From Ryuthela nishihirai (lineage: Eukaryota > Arthropoda > Arachnida > Araneae > Heptathelidae), in contig JAWZYU010000055.1 of assembly GCA_038380435.1 (NCBI GenBank), positions 3,201,747 through 3,265,746 of the forward strand: a stretch of DNA of 64,000 nucleotides, written 5' to 3'. Position 1 is the first letter of the stretch, and each line of letters opens with the position of its first letter. The notes under the pieces were generated by a model, which searched no databases, was not told where the DNA came from, and saw nothing but the letters and a program-made list of their open reading frames with translations. Shown one piece after another: positions 13,441-28,124 of this stretch. A program made the position numbers and the translations under genes.

Positions 13441-15321
13441 AAAATATTCATTTGGCCTGATTCACTCTCAAAAATACTCATATGTACCGCGGCACTTTCA
13501 GAAATACTCATTTGGCTCGATTCACTCTCAAAAATACTCATTGGTACTTAGGCACTTTCAAATACACTCATTTGGCTGAATTCACTGAAAAAATACTCAT
13601 ATGTACCACAGCACTTTCAAAAATAATCATTTGGCCGGATTCTCTCTCAAAAATACTCATATGTACCGCGGCACTTTTAGAAATACTCATTTGGTCGGAT
13701 TCACTCACAAAAATACTAATATGAACCGTGGAACTTTGAAAAATATTCATTTGGCCTGTTTCACTCTCAAAAATACTCATATGTACCCCGGCACTTTCAG
13801 AAATACTCATTTGGCTCGATTCACTCTCAAAAATACTCATTGGTACTTAGGCACTTTCAAATATACTCATTTGGCTGGATTCACTGAAAAAATACTCATA
13901 TGTACCACGGCGCTTTCAAAAACACTCATTGGGCTGGATTAACTCACAAAAAATATAATATGTACTGCGGCACTTTGAAAAATACTCATTTGGCGTGATT
14001 CACTCTCAAAAATACTCATATGTACCTAGGCTATTTCCAAAATACTTATTTGGCCGGGTTAACTTTCAAAAATACTCACATGTACCGCGGCACTTTGAAA
14101 AATACTCATTTGGCCTGATTCACTCTCAAAAATACTCATATGTATCGCGCACTTTCAAATATACTCATTTGGCCTGATTCACAACTCAAAAATACTCATA
14201 TGTACAGCGGCAATTTCAAAAATACTCATTTGGCTGGATTCAATCTCAGAAACGCTAATATGTACCGCGGCACTTTGAAAAATACTCATTTTGCCTGATT
14301 CACTCTCAAAAATACTCATATGTATCGCGGCATTTTCAAAAATACTCATTTGGCTTGATTCACTCTCAAAAATACTCATATGTACAGCGGCACTTTCAAA
14401 AATACTCATTTGGCCTGATTCACGCCCAAAAATACACATACGTACCGCGGCACTTTCAAAAATACTCATTTGGCTGGATTCAATCTCAATAATACTCATA
14501 TGTACCACAGCACTTTCAAAAATACTCATTTTGCCGGATTCTCTCTCAAAAATTCTCATTATGTACCGCGGCACTTTCAGAAATACTCATTTGGCCGGAT
14601 TCACTCACAAAAATACTAATATGAACCGTGGCACTTTCAAAAATATTCATTTGGCCGGATTCACTCACAAAAATACTAATATGAACCGTGGCACTTTGAA
14701 AAATATTCATTTGGCCTGATTCACTCTCAAAAATACTCATATGTATCGCGTACTTTCAAATATACTCATTTGGCCTGATTCACAACTCAAAAATACTCAT
14801 ATGTATCGCGGCATTTTCAAAAATACCCATTTGGCTTGATTCACTCTCAAAAATACTCATATGTACAGTGGCACTTTCAAAAATACTCATTTGGCCTGAT
14901 TCACGCTCAAAAATACTCATATGTACCGCGGCAGTTTCAAAAATACTCATTTGGCCCGATTCACTCCCAAAAATACACATAATATACCGCGGCACTTTCA
15001 AAAATACTCATTTGGCTGGATTCAATCTCAAAAATACTCATATGTACCACAGCACTTTCAAAAATACTCATTTGGCCGGTTTCTCTCTCAAAAATACTCA
15101 TATGTACCGCGGCACTTTCAGAAATACTCATTTGGCCGGATTCACTCACAAAAATACTAATATGAACCGTGGAACTTTGAAAAATATTCATTTTCCCCGA
15201 TTCACTCTCAAAAATACTCATATGTACCGCGGCACTTTCAGAAATACTCATTTGGCTCGATTCACTCTCAAAAATACTCATATGTACCGCGGCACTTTCA
15301 AATATACTCATTTGGCCTGAT

Positions 15322-18300
15322 TCACAACTCAAAAATACTCATATGTATCGCGGCATTTTCAAAAATACTCATTTGGCTTGATTCACTCTCAAAAATACTC
15401 ATATGTACAGCGGCACTTTCAAAAATACTCATTTGGCCTGATTCACGCTCAAAAATACTCATATGTACTGCGGCACTTTCAAAAATACTCATTTGGCACG
15501 ATTCACTCCCAAAAATACACATATGTACCGCGGCACTTTCAAAAATACTCATTTGGCTGGATTTGATCTCAAAAATACTCATATGTACCACAGCACTTTC
15601 AGAAATACTCATTTGGCCGGATTCACTCACAAAAATACTAATATGAACCGTGGCACTTTGAAAAATATTCATTTGGCCGGATTCACTCTCAAAAATACTA
15701 ATATGAACCATGGCATTTTGAAAAATATTCATTTGGCCTGATTCACTCTCAAAAATACTCATATGTACCGCGGCACTTTCAGAAATACCCATTTTGCTCG
15801 GTTCACTCTCAAAAATACTCATTGGTACCTAGGCACTTTCAAATATAGTCATTTTGCCGGATTCACTGACAAAAATACTCATATGTACCACGGCGCTTTC
15901 AAAAACACTGATTTGGCTGGATTAACTCAGAAAAAATATAATATGTACTGCGGCACTTTGAAAAATACTCATTTGGCGTGATTCACTCTCAAAAATACTC
16001 ATATGTACCTAGGCACTTTCCAAAATACTCATTTGGCCGGGTTAACTCTGAAAAATACTCATATGTACCGCGGCACTTTGAAAAATACTCATTTGGCCTG
16101 ATTCACTCTCAAAAATACTCATATGTACCGCGGCACTTTCAAAAATACTCATTTGGCCGGATTCACTCTCAAAAATACACATATGTACCGCGGCACTTTC
16201 AAAAATACTCATTTGGCTGGATTCAATCTCAAAAATATTAATATGTACCGCGGCATTTTGAAAAATACTCATTTGGCCTGATTCACTCTGAAAAATACTC
16301 ATATGTATCGCGGCCCTTTCAAAAATACTCATTTGGCTTGATTCACTCTCAGAAATACTCATATGTACCTAGGCACTTTCAAATATACTCATTTGGCCGG
16401 ATTCACTGACAAAAATAGTCACACGAACCTAGACACTTTAAAAAATACTCATTTGTCAGGATTAACTCTCAAAAATACTCACATGTATCATGGCACTTTC
16501 AACAATACTCGTTTGGCTGGATTCAATCTCAAAAATACTCATTTGGCTGGATTCAATCTCAAAAATACTCATATGTACCACAGCACTTTGAAAAATACTC
16601 ATTTGGCTTGATTCACTCTCAAAATTACTCATATGTTCTGCGGCAGTTTCAAAAATACTCATTTGGCTGGATTCACTCACAAAAATACTCATATGTACCA
16701 CAGCACTGTGAAAAATACTCATTTGGTTGGATTAATTCACAAAAATAATAATATGTACCGCGGCACTTTGAAAAATACTCATTTGGTCTGATTCACTCTC
16801 AAAAATACTCATATGTATCGCGGACCTTTCAAATATACTCATTTGGCCTGACTAACTCTCAAAAATACTCATATGTACCGCGGCACTTCAAAAAATACTC
16901 CTTTGGCGTGATTCACTCACGAAAATACTAATATGAAACGTGGCACTTTGAAAAATATTCGTTTGGCTTGATTCACTCTCAAAAATACTGATATGTACCG
17001 CGGCACTTTCAGAAATACTCATTTGGCTCGATTCACTCTCAAAAATACTCATATGTACCTAGACACTTTCAAATATTCGCATTCGGCCGGATTCACTGAC
17101 AAAAATACTCATATGTACCACGGCACTTTCAAAAATACTCATTTGGTTGGATTAACTCACAAAAATACTCATATGTACCACAGCACTTTGAAAAATACTA
17201 ATTTGGCCGGATTTACTGTCAAAATACTCATATGTACTGCGGCACTTTCAAAAATACTCATTTGGCCGGATTCACTCTTAAAAACACTAATAGGTATCGC
17301 GGTACTTTCAAAAATACCCATTTGGCTGGATTCACTCACAAAAATACTGATATGTGCCGTGGCACTTTCAAAAATACTGATTTCGCCGGATTCACTCTAA
17401 AAAATACTAATATGTACCTAGGCACTTTCAAAAATACTCATTTGGCTGAATTCAATCTCAAAAATACTCATATGTACCACAGCACTTTCAAAAATACCTA
17501 TTTGGCCGGATTCTCTCTCAAAAATACTCATATGTACCGCGGCACTTTCAAAAATACCCATTTGGCTGGATTTACTCACAAAAATACTGATATGTACCGT
17601 GGCACTTTCGAAAATACTCATTTGGCTGGATTCAATCTCAAAAATACTCATATGTACCACAGCGCTTTCAAAAATACTCATTTTGCCAGATTCTCTCTCA
17701 AAAATTCTCATATGTACCGTTGCACTTCTACAAATACTCATTTGGCCGGATTCACTCACAAAAATACTAATATGAACCGTGGCACTTTGAAAAATATTCA
17801 TTTGGCCTGATTCACTCTCAAAAATACTCATATGTACCGCGGCACTTTCAGAAATACTCATTTGGCTCGATTCACTCTCAAAAATACTCATTGGTACTTA
17901 GGTACTTTCAAATATACTCATTTGGCCGGATTCACTGAAAAAATACTCATATGTACCACGGCGCTTTCAAAAACACTCATTTGGCTGGATTAACTCACAA
18001 AAAATATAAAATGTACTGCGGCACTTTGAAAAATACTCATTTGGCGTGACTCACTCTCAAAAATACTCATATGTACCTAGGCTATTTCCAAAATACTCAT
18101 TTGGCCGGGTTAACTCTCAAAAATACTCACATGTACCGCAGCACTTTGAAAAATACTCATTTGGCCTGATTCACTCTCAAAAATACTCATATGTATCGCG
18201 GCACTTTCAAATATACTCATTTGGCCTGATTCACTCTCAAAAATACTCATATGTATCGCGGCACTTTCAAATATACTCATTTGGCTGGATTCAATCTCAC

Positions 18301-18330
18301 AAATGCTAATATGTACCGCGGCACTTTGAA
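15322..18330 (+). repeat. Multi-kb higher-order segment, copy 2
   Basis: Partner of 10021-13440. Parts of it (the block at 16363) recur a third time at 18671, offset 2308, so the segment was itself re-used in later expansions. Confidence 0.7.
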
Positions 18331-21040
18331 AAATACTCATTTTGCCTGATTCACTCTCAAAAATACTGATATGTACAGCGGCACTTTCAGAAATACTCAT
18401 TTGGCTCGATTCACTCTCAAAAATACTCATAAGTACAGCGGCACTTTCAAAAATACTAATTTGGCCCGATTCACTCTCAAAAATACACATATGTACCGCG
18501 GCACTTTCAAAAATACTCATTTGGCTGGATTCAATCTCAAAAATACTAATATGTACCGCGGCATTTTGAAAAATACTCCTTTTGCCTGATTCACTCTGAA
18601 AAATACTCATATGTATTGCGGCACTTTCTAAAATACTCATTTGGCTTGATTCACTCTCAAAAATACTCATATGTACCTAGGCACTTTCAAATATACTCAT
18701 TTGGTCGGATTCACTGACAAAAATAGTCACACGAACCTAGACACTTTAAAAAATACTCATTTGGCAGGATTAACTCTCAAAAATACTCACATGTATCATG
18801 GCACTTTCAACAATACTCGTTTGGCTGGATTCAATCTCAAAAATACTCATTTGGCTGGATTCAATTTCAAAAATACTCATATGTAATACAGCACTTTGAA
18901 AAATACTCATTTGGCGTGATTCACTCTCAAAATTACTCATATGTACTGCGGCAGTTTCAAAAATACTCATTTGGCTGGATTCACTCACAAAAATACTCAT
19001 ATGTACCACGGCACTTTGAAAAATACTCATTTGGTTGGATTAATTCACAAAAATAATAATATGTACCGCGGCACTTTGAAAAATACTCATTTGGTCTGAT
19101 TCACTCTCAAAAATACTCATATGTATCGCGGAACTTTCAAAAATACTCATTTGGCCTGATTCACTCACAAAAATACTAATATGAAACGTGGCATTTTGAA
19201 AAATATTCATTTGGCCTGATTCATTCTCAAAAATACTGATATGTACCGCGGCTCTTTCAGAAATACTCATTTGGCTTGATTCACTCTCAAAAATACTCAT
19301 ATGTACAGCGGCACTTTCAAAAATACTCATTTGGCCAGATTCACGCTCAAAAATACTCATATGTACCGCGGCACTTTCAAAAATACTCATTTGGCCCGAT
19401 TCACTCTCAAAAATACACATATGTACGCGGCACTCTCAAAAATACTCATATGTACCTAGGCACTTTCAAATATTCTCATTTGGCCGGATTCAGTGACAAA
19501 AATACTCATATGTACCACGGCACTTTCAAAAATACTCATTTGGCTGGATTAACTCACAAAAATACTAATATGTACCACAGCACTTTGAAAAATACTCATT
19601 TTGCCGGATTCACTGTCAAAATACTCATATGTACTGCGGCACTTTCAAAAATACCCATTTGGCTGGATTCACTCACAAAAATACTGATATGTGCCGTGGC
19701 ACTTTCAAAAATACTGATTTCGCAGGATTCACTCTAAAAAATACTAATATGTACCTAGGCACTTTCAAAAATACTCATTTGGTCTGATTCACTCTCAAAA
19801 ATACTCATATGTATCGCGGAACTTTCAAATATACTCATTTGGCCTGATTAACTCTCAAAAATACTCATATGTACCGCGGCACTTCAAAAAATACTCATTT
19901 GGCCTGATTCACTCACAAAAATACTAATATGAACCGTGGCATTTTGAAAAATATTGATTTGGCCTGATTCACTCTCAAAAATACTGATATGTACCGCGGC
20001 ACTTTCAGAAATATTCATTTGGCTCGATTCACTCTCAAAAATACTCATATGTACCTAGGCACTTTCAAATATTTGCATTTGGCCGGATTCACTGACAAAA
20101 ATTACTCATATGTACCACGGCACTTTCAAAAACACTCATTTGGTTGGATTAACTCACAAAAATACTCATATGTACCACAGCACTTTGAAAAATACTCATT
20201 TGGCCGGATTCACTGTCAAAATACTCATATGTACTGCGGCACTTTCAAAAATACTCATTTGGCCGGATTCACTCTTAAAAACACTAATAGGTATCGCGGT
20301 ACATTCAAAAATACCCATTTGGCTGGATTCACTCACAAAAATACTGATATGTGCCGTGGCACTTTCAAAAATACTGATTTCGCCGGATTCACTCTAAAAA
20401 ATACTAATATGTACCTAGGCACTTTCAAAAATACTCATTTGGCTGAATTCAATCTCAAAAATACTCATATGTACCACAGCACTTTCAAAAATACCTATTT
20501 GGCCGGATTCTCTCAAAAATACTGATATGTACCGCGGCACTTTCAAAAATACCCATTTGGTTGGATTTACTCACAAAAATACTGATATGTACCGTGGCAC
20601 TTTCGAAAATACTCATTTGGCTAGATTCAATCTCAACAATACTCATATATACCGCGGCACTTTCAAAAATACCCATTTGGCTTAATTTACTCACAAAAAT
20701 ACTGATATGTACCGTGGCACTTTCGAAAATACTCATTTGGCTGGATTCAATCTCAAAAACACTCATATGTACCACAGCACTTTCAAAAATATTCATTTGG
20801 CCTGATTCACTCTCAAAAATACTCATATGTACCTCGGCACTTTCAGAAATACTCATTTGGCTCGATTCACTCTCAAAAATACTCATTGGTACTTAGGCAC
20901 TTTCAAATATACTCATTTGGCCGGTTTCACTGAAAAAATACTCATATGTACCACGGCGCTTTCAAAAACACTTATTTGGCTGGATTAACTCACAAAAAAT
21001 ATAATATGTACTGCGGCACTTTGAAAAATACTCATTTGGC

Positions 21041-23520
21041 GTGATTCACTCTCAAAAATACTCATATGTACCTAGGCTATTTCCAAAATACTCATTTGGC
21101 CGGGTTAACTCTCAAAAATACTCACATGTACCGCAGCACTTTGAAAAATACTCATTTGGCCTGATTCACTCTCAAAAATACTCATATGTATCGCGGAACT
21201 TTCAAATATACCCATTTGGCCTGACTAACTCTCAAAAATACTCATATGTACCGCGGCACTTCAAAAAATACTCATTTGGCCTGATTCACTCACAAAAATA
21301 CTAATATGAACCGTGGCATTTTGAAAAATATTGATTTGGCCTGATTCACTCTCAAAAATACTGATATGTACCGCGGCACTTTCAGAAATACTCATTTGGC
21401 TCGATTCACTCTCAAAAATACTCATATGTACCTAGGCACTTTCAAATATTCGCACTTGGCCGGATTCACTGACAAAAATACTCATATGTACCACGGCACT
21501 TTCAAAAACACTCATTTGGTTGGATTAACTCACAAAAATACTCATATGTACCACAGCACTTTGAAAAATACTCATTTGGCCGGATTCACTGTCAAAATAC
21601 TCATATGTACTGCGGCACTTTCAAAAATACTCATTTGGCCGGATTCACTCTTAAAAACACTAATAGGTATCGCGGTACTTTCAAAAATACCCATTTGGCT
21701 GGATTCACTCACAAAAATACTGATATGTGCCGTGGCACTTTCAAAAATACTGATTTCGCCGGATTCACTCTAAAAAATACTAATATGTACCTAGGCGCTT
21801 TCAAAAATACTCATTTGGCTGAATTCAATCTCAAAAATACTCATATGTACCACAGCACTTTCAAAAATACCTATTTGGCCGGATTCTCTCAAAAATACTC
21901 ATATGTACCGCGGCACTTTCAAAAATACCCATTTGGCTTAATTTACTCACAAAAATACTGATATGTACCGTGGCATTTTCGAAAATACTCATTTGGCTGG
22001 ATTCAATCTCAAAAACACTCATATGTACCACAGCACTTTCAAAAATATTCATTTGGCCTGATTCACTCTCAAAAATACTCATATGTACCGCGGCACTTTC
22101 AGAAATACTCATTTGGCTCGATTCACTGTCAAAAATACTCATTGGTACTTAGGCACTTTCAAATATACTCATTTGGCCGGATTCACTGAAAAAATACTCA
22201 TATGTACCACGGCGCTTTCAAAAACACTTATTTGGCTGGATTAACTCACAAAAAATATAATATGTACTGCGGCACTTTGAAAAATACTCATTAGGCGTGA
22301 TTCACTCTCAAAAATACTCATATGTACCTAGGCTATTTCCAAAATACTCATTTGGCCGGGTTAACTCTCAAAAATACTCACATGTACCGCAGCACTTTGA
22401 AAAATACTCATTTGGCCTGATTCACTCTCAAAAATACTCATATGTATCGCGGAACTTTCAAATATACCCATTTGGCCTGACTAACTCTCAAAAATACTCA
22501 TATGTACCGCGGCACTTCAAAAAATACTCATTTGGCCTGATTCACTCACAAAAATACTAATATGAACCGTGGCATTTTGAAAAATATTGATTTGGCCTGA
22601 TTCACTCTCAAAAATACTGATATGTACAGCGGCACTTTCTGAAATACTCATTTGGCTCGATTCACTCTCAAAAATACTCATATGTACCTAGGCACTTTCA
22701 AATATTCGCATTTGGCCGGATTCACTGACAAAAATACTCATATGTACCACGGCACTTTGAAAAATACTCATTTGGCCGGATTCACTGTCAAAATACTCAT
22801 ATGTACTGCGGCACTTTCAAAAATACTCATTTGGTCGGATTCACTCTTAAAAACACCAATAGGTATCGCGGTACTTTCAAAAATACCCATTTGGCTGGAT
22901 TCACTCACAAAAATACTGATATGTGCCGTGGCACTTTCAAAAATACTGATTTCGCCGGATTCACTCTAAAAAATACTAATATGTACCTAGGCACTTTCAA
23001 AAATACTCATTTGGCTGAATTCAATCTCAAAAATACTCATATGTACCACAGCACTTTCAAAAATACCTATTTGGCCGGATTCTCTCAAAAATACTCATAT
23101 GTACCGCGGCACTTTCAAAAATACCCATTTGGCTGGATTTACTCACAAAAATACTGATATGTACCGTGGCACTTTCGAAAATACTCATTTGGCTGGATTC
23201 AATCTCAAAAATACTCATATGTACCGCGACACTTTCAAAAATACTAATTTGGCCCGATTCACTATCAAAAATACACATATGTACGCGGCACTTTCAAAAA
23301 TACTCATTTGGCTGGATTCAATCTCAAAAATACTAATATGTACCGCGGCATTTTGAAAAATACTCCTTTGGCCTGATTCACTCTGAAAAATACTCATATG
23401 TACCGCGGCACTTCAAAAAATACTCATTTGGCCTGATTCACTCACAAAAATACTAATATGAACCATGGAATTTTGAAAAATATTGATTTGGCCTGATTCA
23501 CTCTCAAAAATACTGATATG
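21041..23520 (+). repeat. 1256-bp higher-order repeat
   Basis: The block at 21041-21304 recurs at 22297-22560 with the same encoded residue string, offset 1256. The following block (21366) recurs at 22652 with a short deletion and again at 23518. This looks like the youngest expansion in the array. Confidence 0.75.
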
Positions 23521-26500
23521 TACCGCGGCACTTTCAGAAATACTCATTTGGCTCGATTCACTCTCAAAAATACTCATATGTACCTAGGCACTTTCAAATA
23601 TTCGCATTTGGCCGGATTCACTGACAAAAATACTCATATGTACCACGGCACTTTCAAAAACACTCATTTGGTTGGATTAACTCACAAAAATACTCATATG
23701 TACCACAGCACTTTGAAAAATACTCATTTGGCCGGATTCACTGTCAAAATACTCATATGTACTGCGGCACTTTCAAAAATATTCATTTGGCCGGATTCAC
23801 TCTTAAAAACACTAATAGGTATCGCGGTACTTTCAAAAATACCCATTTGGCTGGATTCACTCACAAAAATACTGATATGTGCCGTGGCACTTTCAAAAAT
23901 ACTGATTTCGCCGGATTCACTCTAAAAAATACTAATATGTACCTAGGCACTTTCAAAAATACTCATTTGGCTGAATTCAATCTCAAAAATACTCATATGT
24001 ACCACAGCACTTTCAAAAATACCTATTTGGTCGGATTCTCTCAAAAATACTCATATGTACCGCGGCACTTTCAAAAATACCCATTTGGCTGGATTTACTC
24101 ACAAAAATACTGATATGTACCGTGGCACTTTCGAAAATACTCATTTGGCTGGATTCAATCTCAAAAATACTCATATGTACCACAGCACTTTCAAAAATAC
24201 TCATTTGGCCGGATTCTCTCTCAAAAATTCTCATATGTACCGTGGCACTTTTACAAATACTCATTTGGCCGGATGCACTCACAAAAATACTAATATGAAC
24301 CGTGGCACTTTGAAAAATATTCATTTGGCCTGATTCACTCTCAAAAATACTCATATGCATTGCAATACTTTCAAAAAAACTAATTTGGCCGGATTCACTC
24401 TCAAAAATATTCATATGTACCCAGCACTTTCAAAAATACTCATTTGGCCTGATTCACTCTCAAAAATACTCATATGTACCTAGGCACTTTCAAAAATACT
24501 GAATTGGCCGGATGCACTCACAAAAATACTCTTATGTACCTAGGCACTTTCAAAAATACTCATTTGGCTGGATTCACTCACAAAAATATTCATATGTACT
24601 GCTGCACTTTGAAAAATACTCATTCGGTCGGATTCACTCTCATAAATACTCATATGTACCGCGGCACTTTCAGAAATCCTCATTTAGCCGGATTCACTCA
24701 CAAAAATACTAATATGAACCGTGGCACTTTGAAAAATATTCATTTGGCCTGATTCACTCTCAAAAATACTCATATAGACCGCGGCACTTTCAAAATTACT
24801 CATTTGGCCTGATTCGCTCTCAAAAATACTCATATGTACTGCGGCACTTTCAAAAATACTCATTTGGCCTGATTCACTCTCAGAAATACTCATATGTATC
24901 GCGACACTTTCAAAAAAACTCATTTGGCCGGATTCACTCTCAAAAATACTCATACCTAAACACTTTCAAAAAAACTCACTTGGCCGGATTCATTCTCAAA
25001 AATACTGATACCTAGACACTTTCAAATATGCTCATTTGGCCGGATTCACTGACAAAAACACTCACACGTACCTAGACACTTTAAAAAATACTAATTTGAC
25101 AGGATTAACTCTCGAAAATACTCATATGTATCGTGGTATTTTCAGAAATACTCATTTGGCTGGATTCACTCTAAAAAATACTCATATGTACTGCGGCACT
25201 TTCAAAAATACTCATTTGGCTGGATTCACTCTCAACAATACTCATATGTACCTAGGCATTTTCAAAAATACTCATTTGGCCGGATTCACTCTTAAAAATA
25301 CTCATATGTATCGCGGTACTTTCAAAAATACCCATTTGGCTGGAGTCACTCACAAAAATACTGATATATACCGTGGCACTTTCAAAAATACTGATATATA
25401 CCGTGGCACTTTCAAAAATACTGATTTCGCGGATTCACTCTAAAAAATACTCATATGTATCGCGGCACTTTCAAAAACACTCATTTGGCTGGATTCACTC
25501 ACAAAAATACTGATATGTACCGTGGCACTTTCAAAAATACTCATTTGGCCGGATTCACTCTAAAAAATACTAATATGTACCTAGGCACTTTCAAAAATAC
25601 TCATTTGGCTGGATTCAATCTCAAAAATACTCATATGTACCACAGCACTTTCAAAAATACTCATTTTGCCGGATTCTCTCTCAAAAATACTCATATGTAC
25701 CGCGGCACTTTCAGAAATACTCATTCGGCCGATTCACTCACAAAAATACTAATATGAGCCGAGGCACTTTGAAAAATATTCATTTTGCGTGATTCACTCT
25801 CAGAAATACTCATATGTACCGCGGCACTTTCAGAAATACTCATTTGGCTCGATTCACTCTCAAAAATACTCATTGGTACTTAGGCACTTTCAAATATACT
25901 CATTTTGCCGGATTCACTGACAAAAATACTCATATGTACCACGGCGCTTTCAAAGTCACTCATTTTGCTGGAAAAATTTGCTTTGAAAAATACTCAATCG
26001 GCCTGATTCACTCTCAAAAATACTCATATGTATTGCGGCAATTTCAAATATACTCATTTGGCCTGATTCACAACTCAAAAATACTCATATGCACCGCGGC
26101 ACTTTCAAAAATATTCATTTGGCCTGATTCACTCTCAAAAATACTCATATGTATCGCGGCACTTTCAAAAATACTCATTTGGCGTGATTCACTCTCAAAA
26201 ATACTCATATGTACAGCGGCACTTTCAAAAATACTCATTTTTCCTGATTCACTCTCAAAAATACTCTTATGTTCCGCGGCACTCTCAAAAATACACAAAT
26301 TTACCGCGGCACTTTGAAAAATACTCATTTGGCTGGATTCTATCTGAAAAATACTCATTTTGCCGGATTCACTGACAAAAAGAGTCACACGAACCTAGAC
26401 ACTTTAAAAAATACTCATTTGGCAGGATTAACTCTCAAAAATACTCACATGTATCGCGGCACTTTCAACAATACTCCTTTGGCTGGATTCAATCTCAAAA

Positions 26501-28019
26501 ATACTCATATGTACCACAGCACTTTGAAAAATACTCATTTGGCTTGATTCACTCTCAAAATTACTCATATGTACTGCGGCAGTTTCAAAAATACTCATTT
26601 GGCTGGCTTCACTCACAAAAATAGTCATATGTACCACGGCACTTTGAAAAATACTCATTTGGCTGGATTAATTCACAAAAATAATAATATGTACCGCGGC
26701 ACTTTGAAAAATACTCATTTGGTCTGATTCACTCTCAAAAATACTCATATGTATCGCGGCACATTCAAATATACTCATTTGGCCTGATTCACTCTGAAAA
26801 ATACTCATATGTACCGCGGCACTTTAAAAAATACTCATTTGGCCTGATTCACTCACAAAAATACTAATATGAACCGTGGCACTTTGAAAAATATTCATTT
26901 GGCCTAATTCACTCTCAAAAATACTGATATGTACCGCGGCACTTTCAGAAATACTCATTTAGCTCCATTCACTCTCAAAAATACTAATATGTACCTAGGC
27001 ACTTTCAAATATTCTCATTTGGACGGATTCACTGACAAAAATACTCATATGTATCACGGCACTTTCAAAAATACTCATTTTGCTGGATTAACTCACAAAA
27101 ATACTCATATGTACCAGAGCACTTTGAAAAATACTCATTTGGCCGGATTCACTGTCAAAATACTCATATGTACTGCGGCACTTTCAAAAATACTCATTTG
27201 GCTGGATTCACTCTCAACAATACTCATATGTATCTAGGGATTTTCAAAAATACTCATTTGGCCGGATTCACTCTTAAAAATACTCATATGTATCGCGGTA
27301 CTTTCCAAAATACCCATTTGGCTGGATTCACTCACAAAAATACTGATATGTGCCGTGGCACTTTCAAAAATACTGGTTTCGCCGGATTCACTCTAAAAAA
27401 TACTAATATGTACCTAGGCACTTTCAAAAATACTCATTTGGCTGAATTCAATCTCAAAAATACTCATCTGTACCACAGCACTTTCAAAAATACTCATTTG
27501 GCCGGATTCTCTCTCAAAAATACTTATATGTACCGCGGCACTTTCAGAAATACTCATTTGGCCGGATTCACTCACAAAAATACTAATATGAACCTGGCAC
27601 TTTGAAAAATATTCATTTGGCCTGATTCACTCTCAAAAATACTGATATGTACCGCGGCACTTTCAGAAATACTCATTTGGCTCGATTCACTCTCAAAATA
27701 CTCATATGTACCTAGGCACTTTCAAATATTCTCATTTGGCCGGATTCACTGACAAAAATACTCATATGTACCACGGCACTTTCAAAAATACTCATTTGGC
27801 TGCATTAACTCACAAAAATAATAATATGTACTGCGGCACTTTGAAAAATACTAATTTGGCCGGATTCACCGTCAAAATTACTCTCATGTACCTAGGCACT
27901 CTCAAAAATACTCATTTAACCGGATTCACTCTCGAAAATACTCACATGTCCCGCGGCACTTTCAAAAGTACTCATTTGGTTGGATTCACTCTCAAAAATA
28001 CTCATATATACCGCGGCAC

Positions 28020-28124
28020 TCTCAAAAATCTATCCCCTGGCATTGTTAATTATTATCATCTGGCGTGCGGCACTCTCAAATCATTCATATGTCCCGCAGA
28101 TGAGAAAAGTTTTCTCATCCCTAG
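28020..28124 (-). mobile_element. hAT-like transposon terminus at the end of the satellite
   Basis: Read on the minus strand from about 28124, the sequence starts CTAGGGATGAGAAAACTTTT and continues CTCATCTGCGGG. It closely matches the end at 31227 (CAGGGATGGGAAAAAC), and both resemble the CAGGGGTGGGCAAAC-type ends of hAT elements as I know them. The satellite half-units begin immediately inside it. The terminus contains a perfect 10-bp inverted repeat (28099-28108 and 28110-28119). Confidence 0.55.

Larger units (their letters stand above)
4969..28098 (+). repeat. 23-kb satellite of 60-bp monomers (2 x 30 bp)
   Basis: About 385 tandem monomers. Each has two related 30-bp halves. Half 1 starts ACTCATTTGG and ends TCTCAAAAAT; half 2 starts ACTCATATGTACC and ends TTTCAAAAAT. 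Half-2 variants (ACCGCGG, ACCTAGG, ACCACAG, AACCGTGG, CATTGGTACTTAGG) and half-1 variants (GGCCGG, GGCCTG, GGCTCG, GGCTGGATTCAATC) alternate in reproducible orders, giving higher-order repeats. The consensus monomer carries a CATATG and often a CCGCGG site. All three plus-strand frames and one minus-strand frame lack stops in the consensus, so long repetitive open frames appear throughout; the common GGCCTGATTCAC variant puts a stop in one of them. One array break (5160-5215) is a degenerate A/T-rich patch. I do not regard any of this as protein-coding. Confidence 0.95.

Noticed and set aside
4969..28098. Dozens of 60-200 codon open frames on both strands read as a repetitive protein family
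   Set aside because: They are a by-product of a stop-free 60-bp monomer. Frames on both strands are equally open, no splice, start or stop structure recurs, and indels shift between frames freely.
4969..28098. CRISPR-like array
   Set aside because: There are no unique spacers between direct repeats, the sequence is eukaryotic and no cas genes are present.
4969..28098. C2H2 zinc-finger repeat origin for the 20-residue period (frequent His residues)
   Set aside because: No cysteine pairs occur in any frame with zinc-finger spacing.
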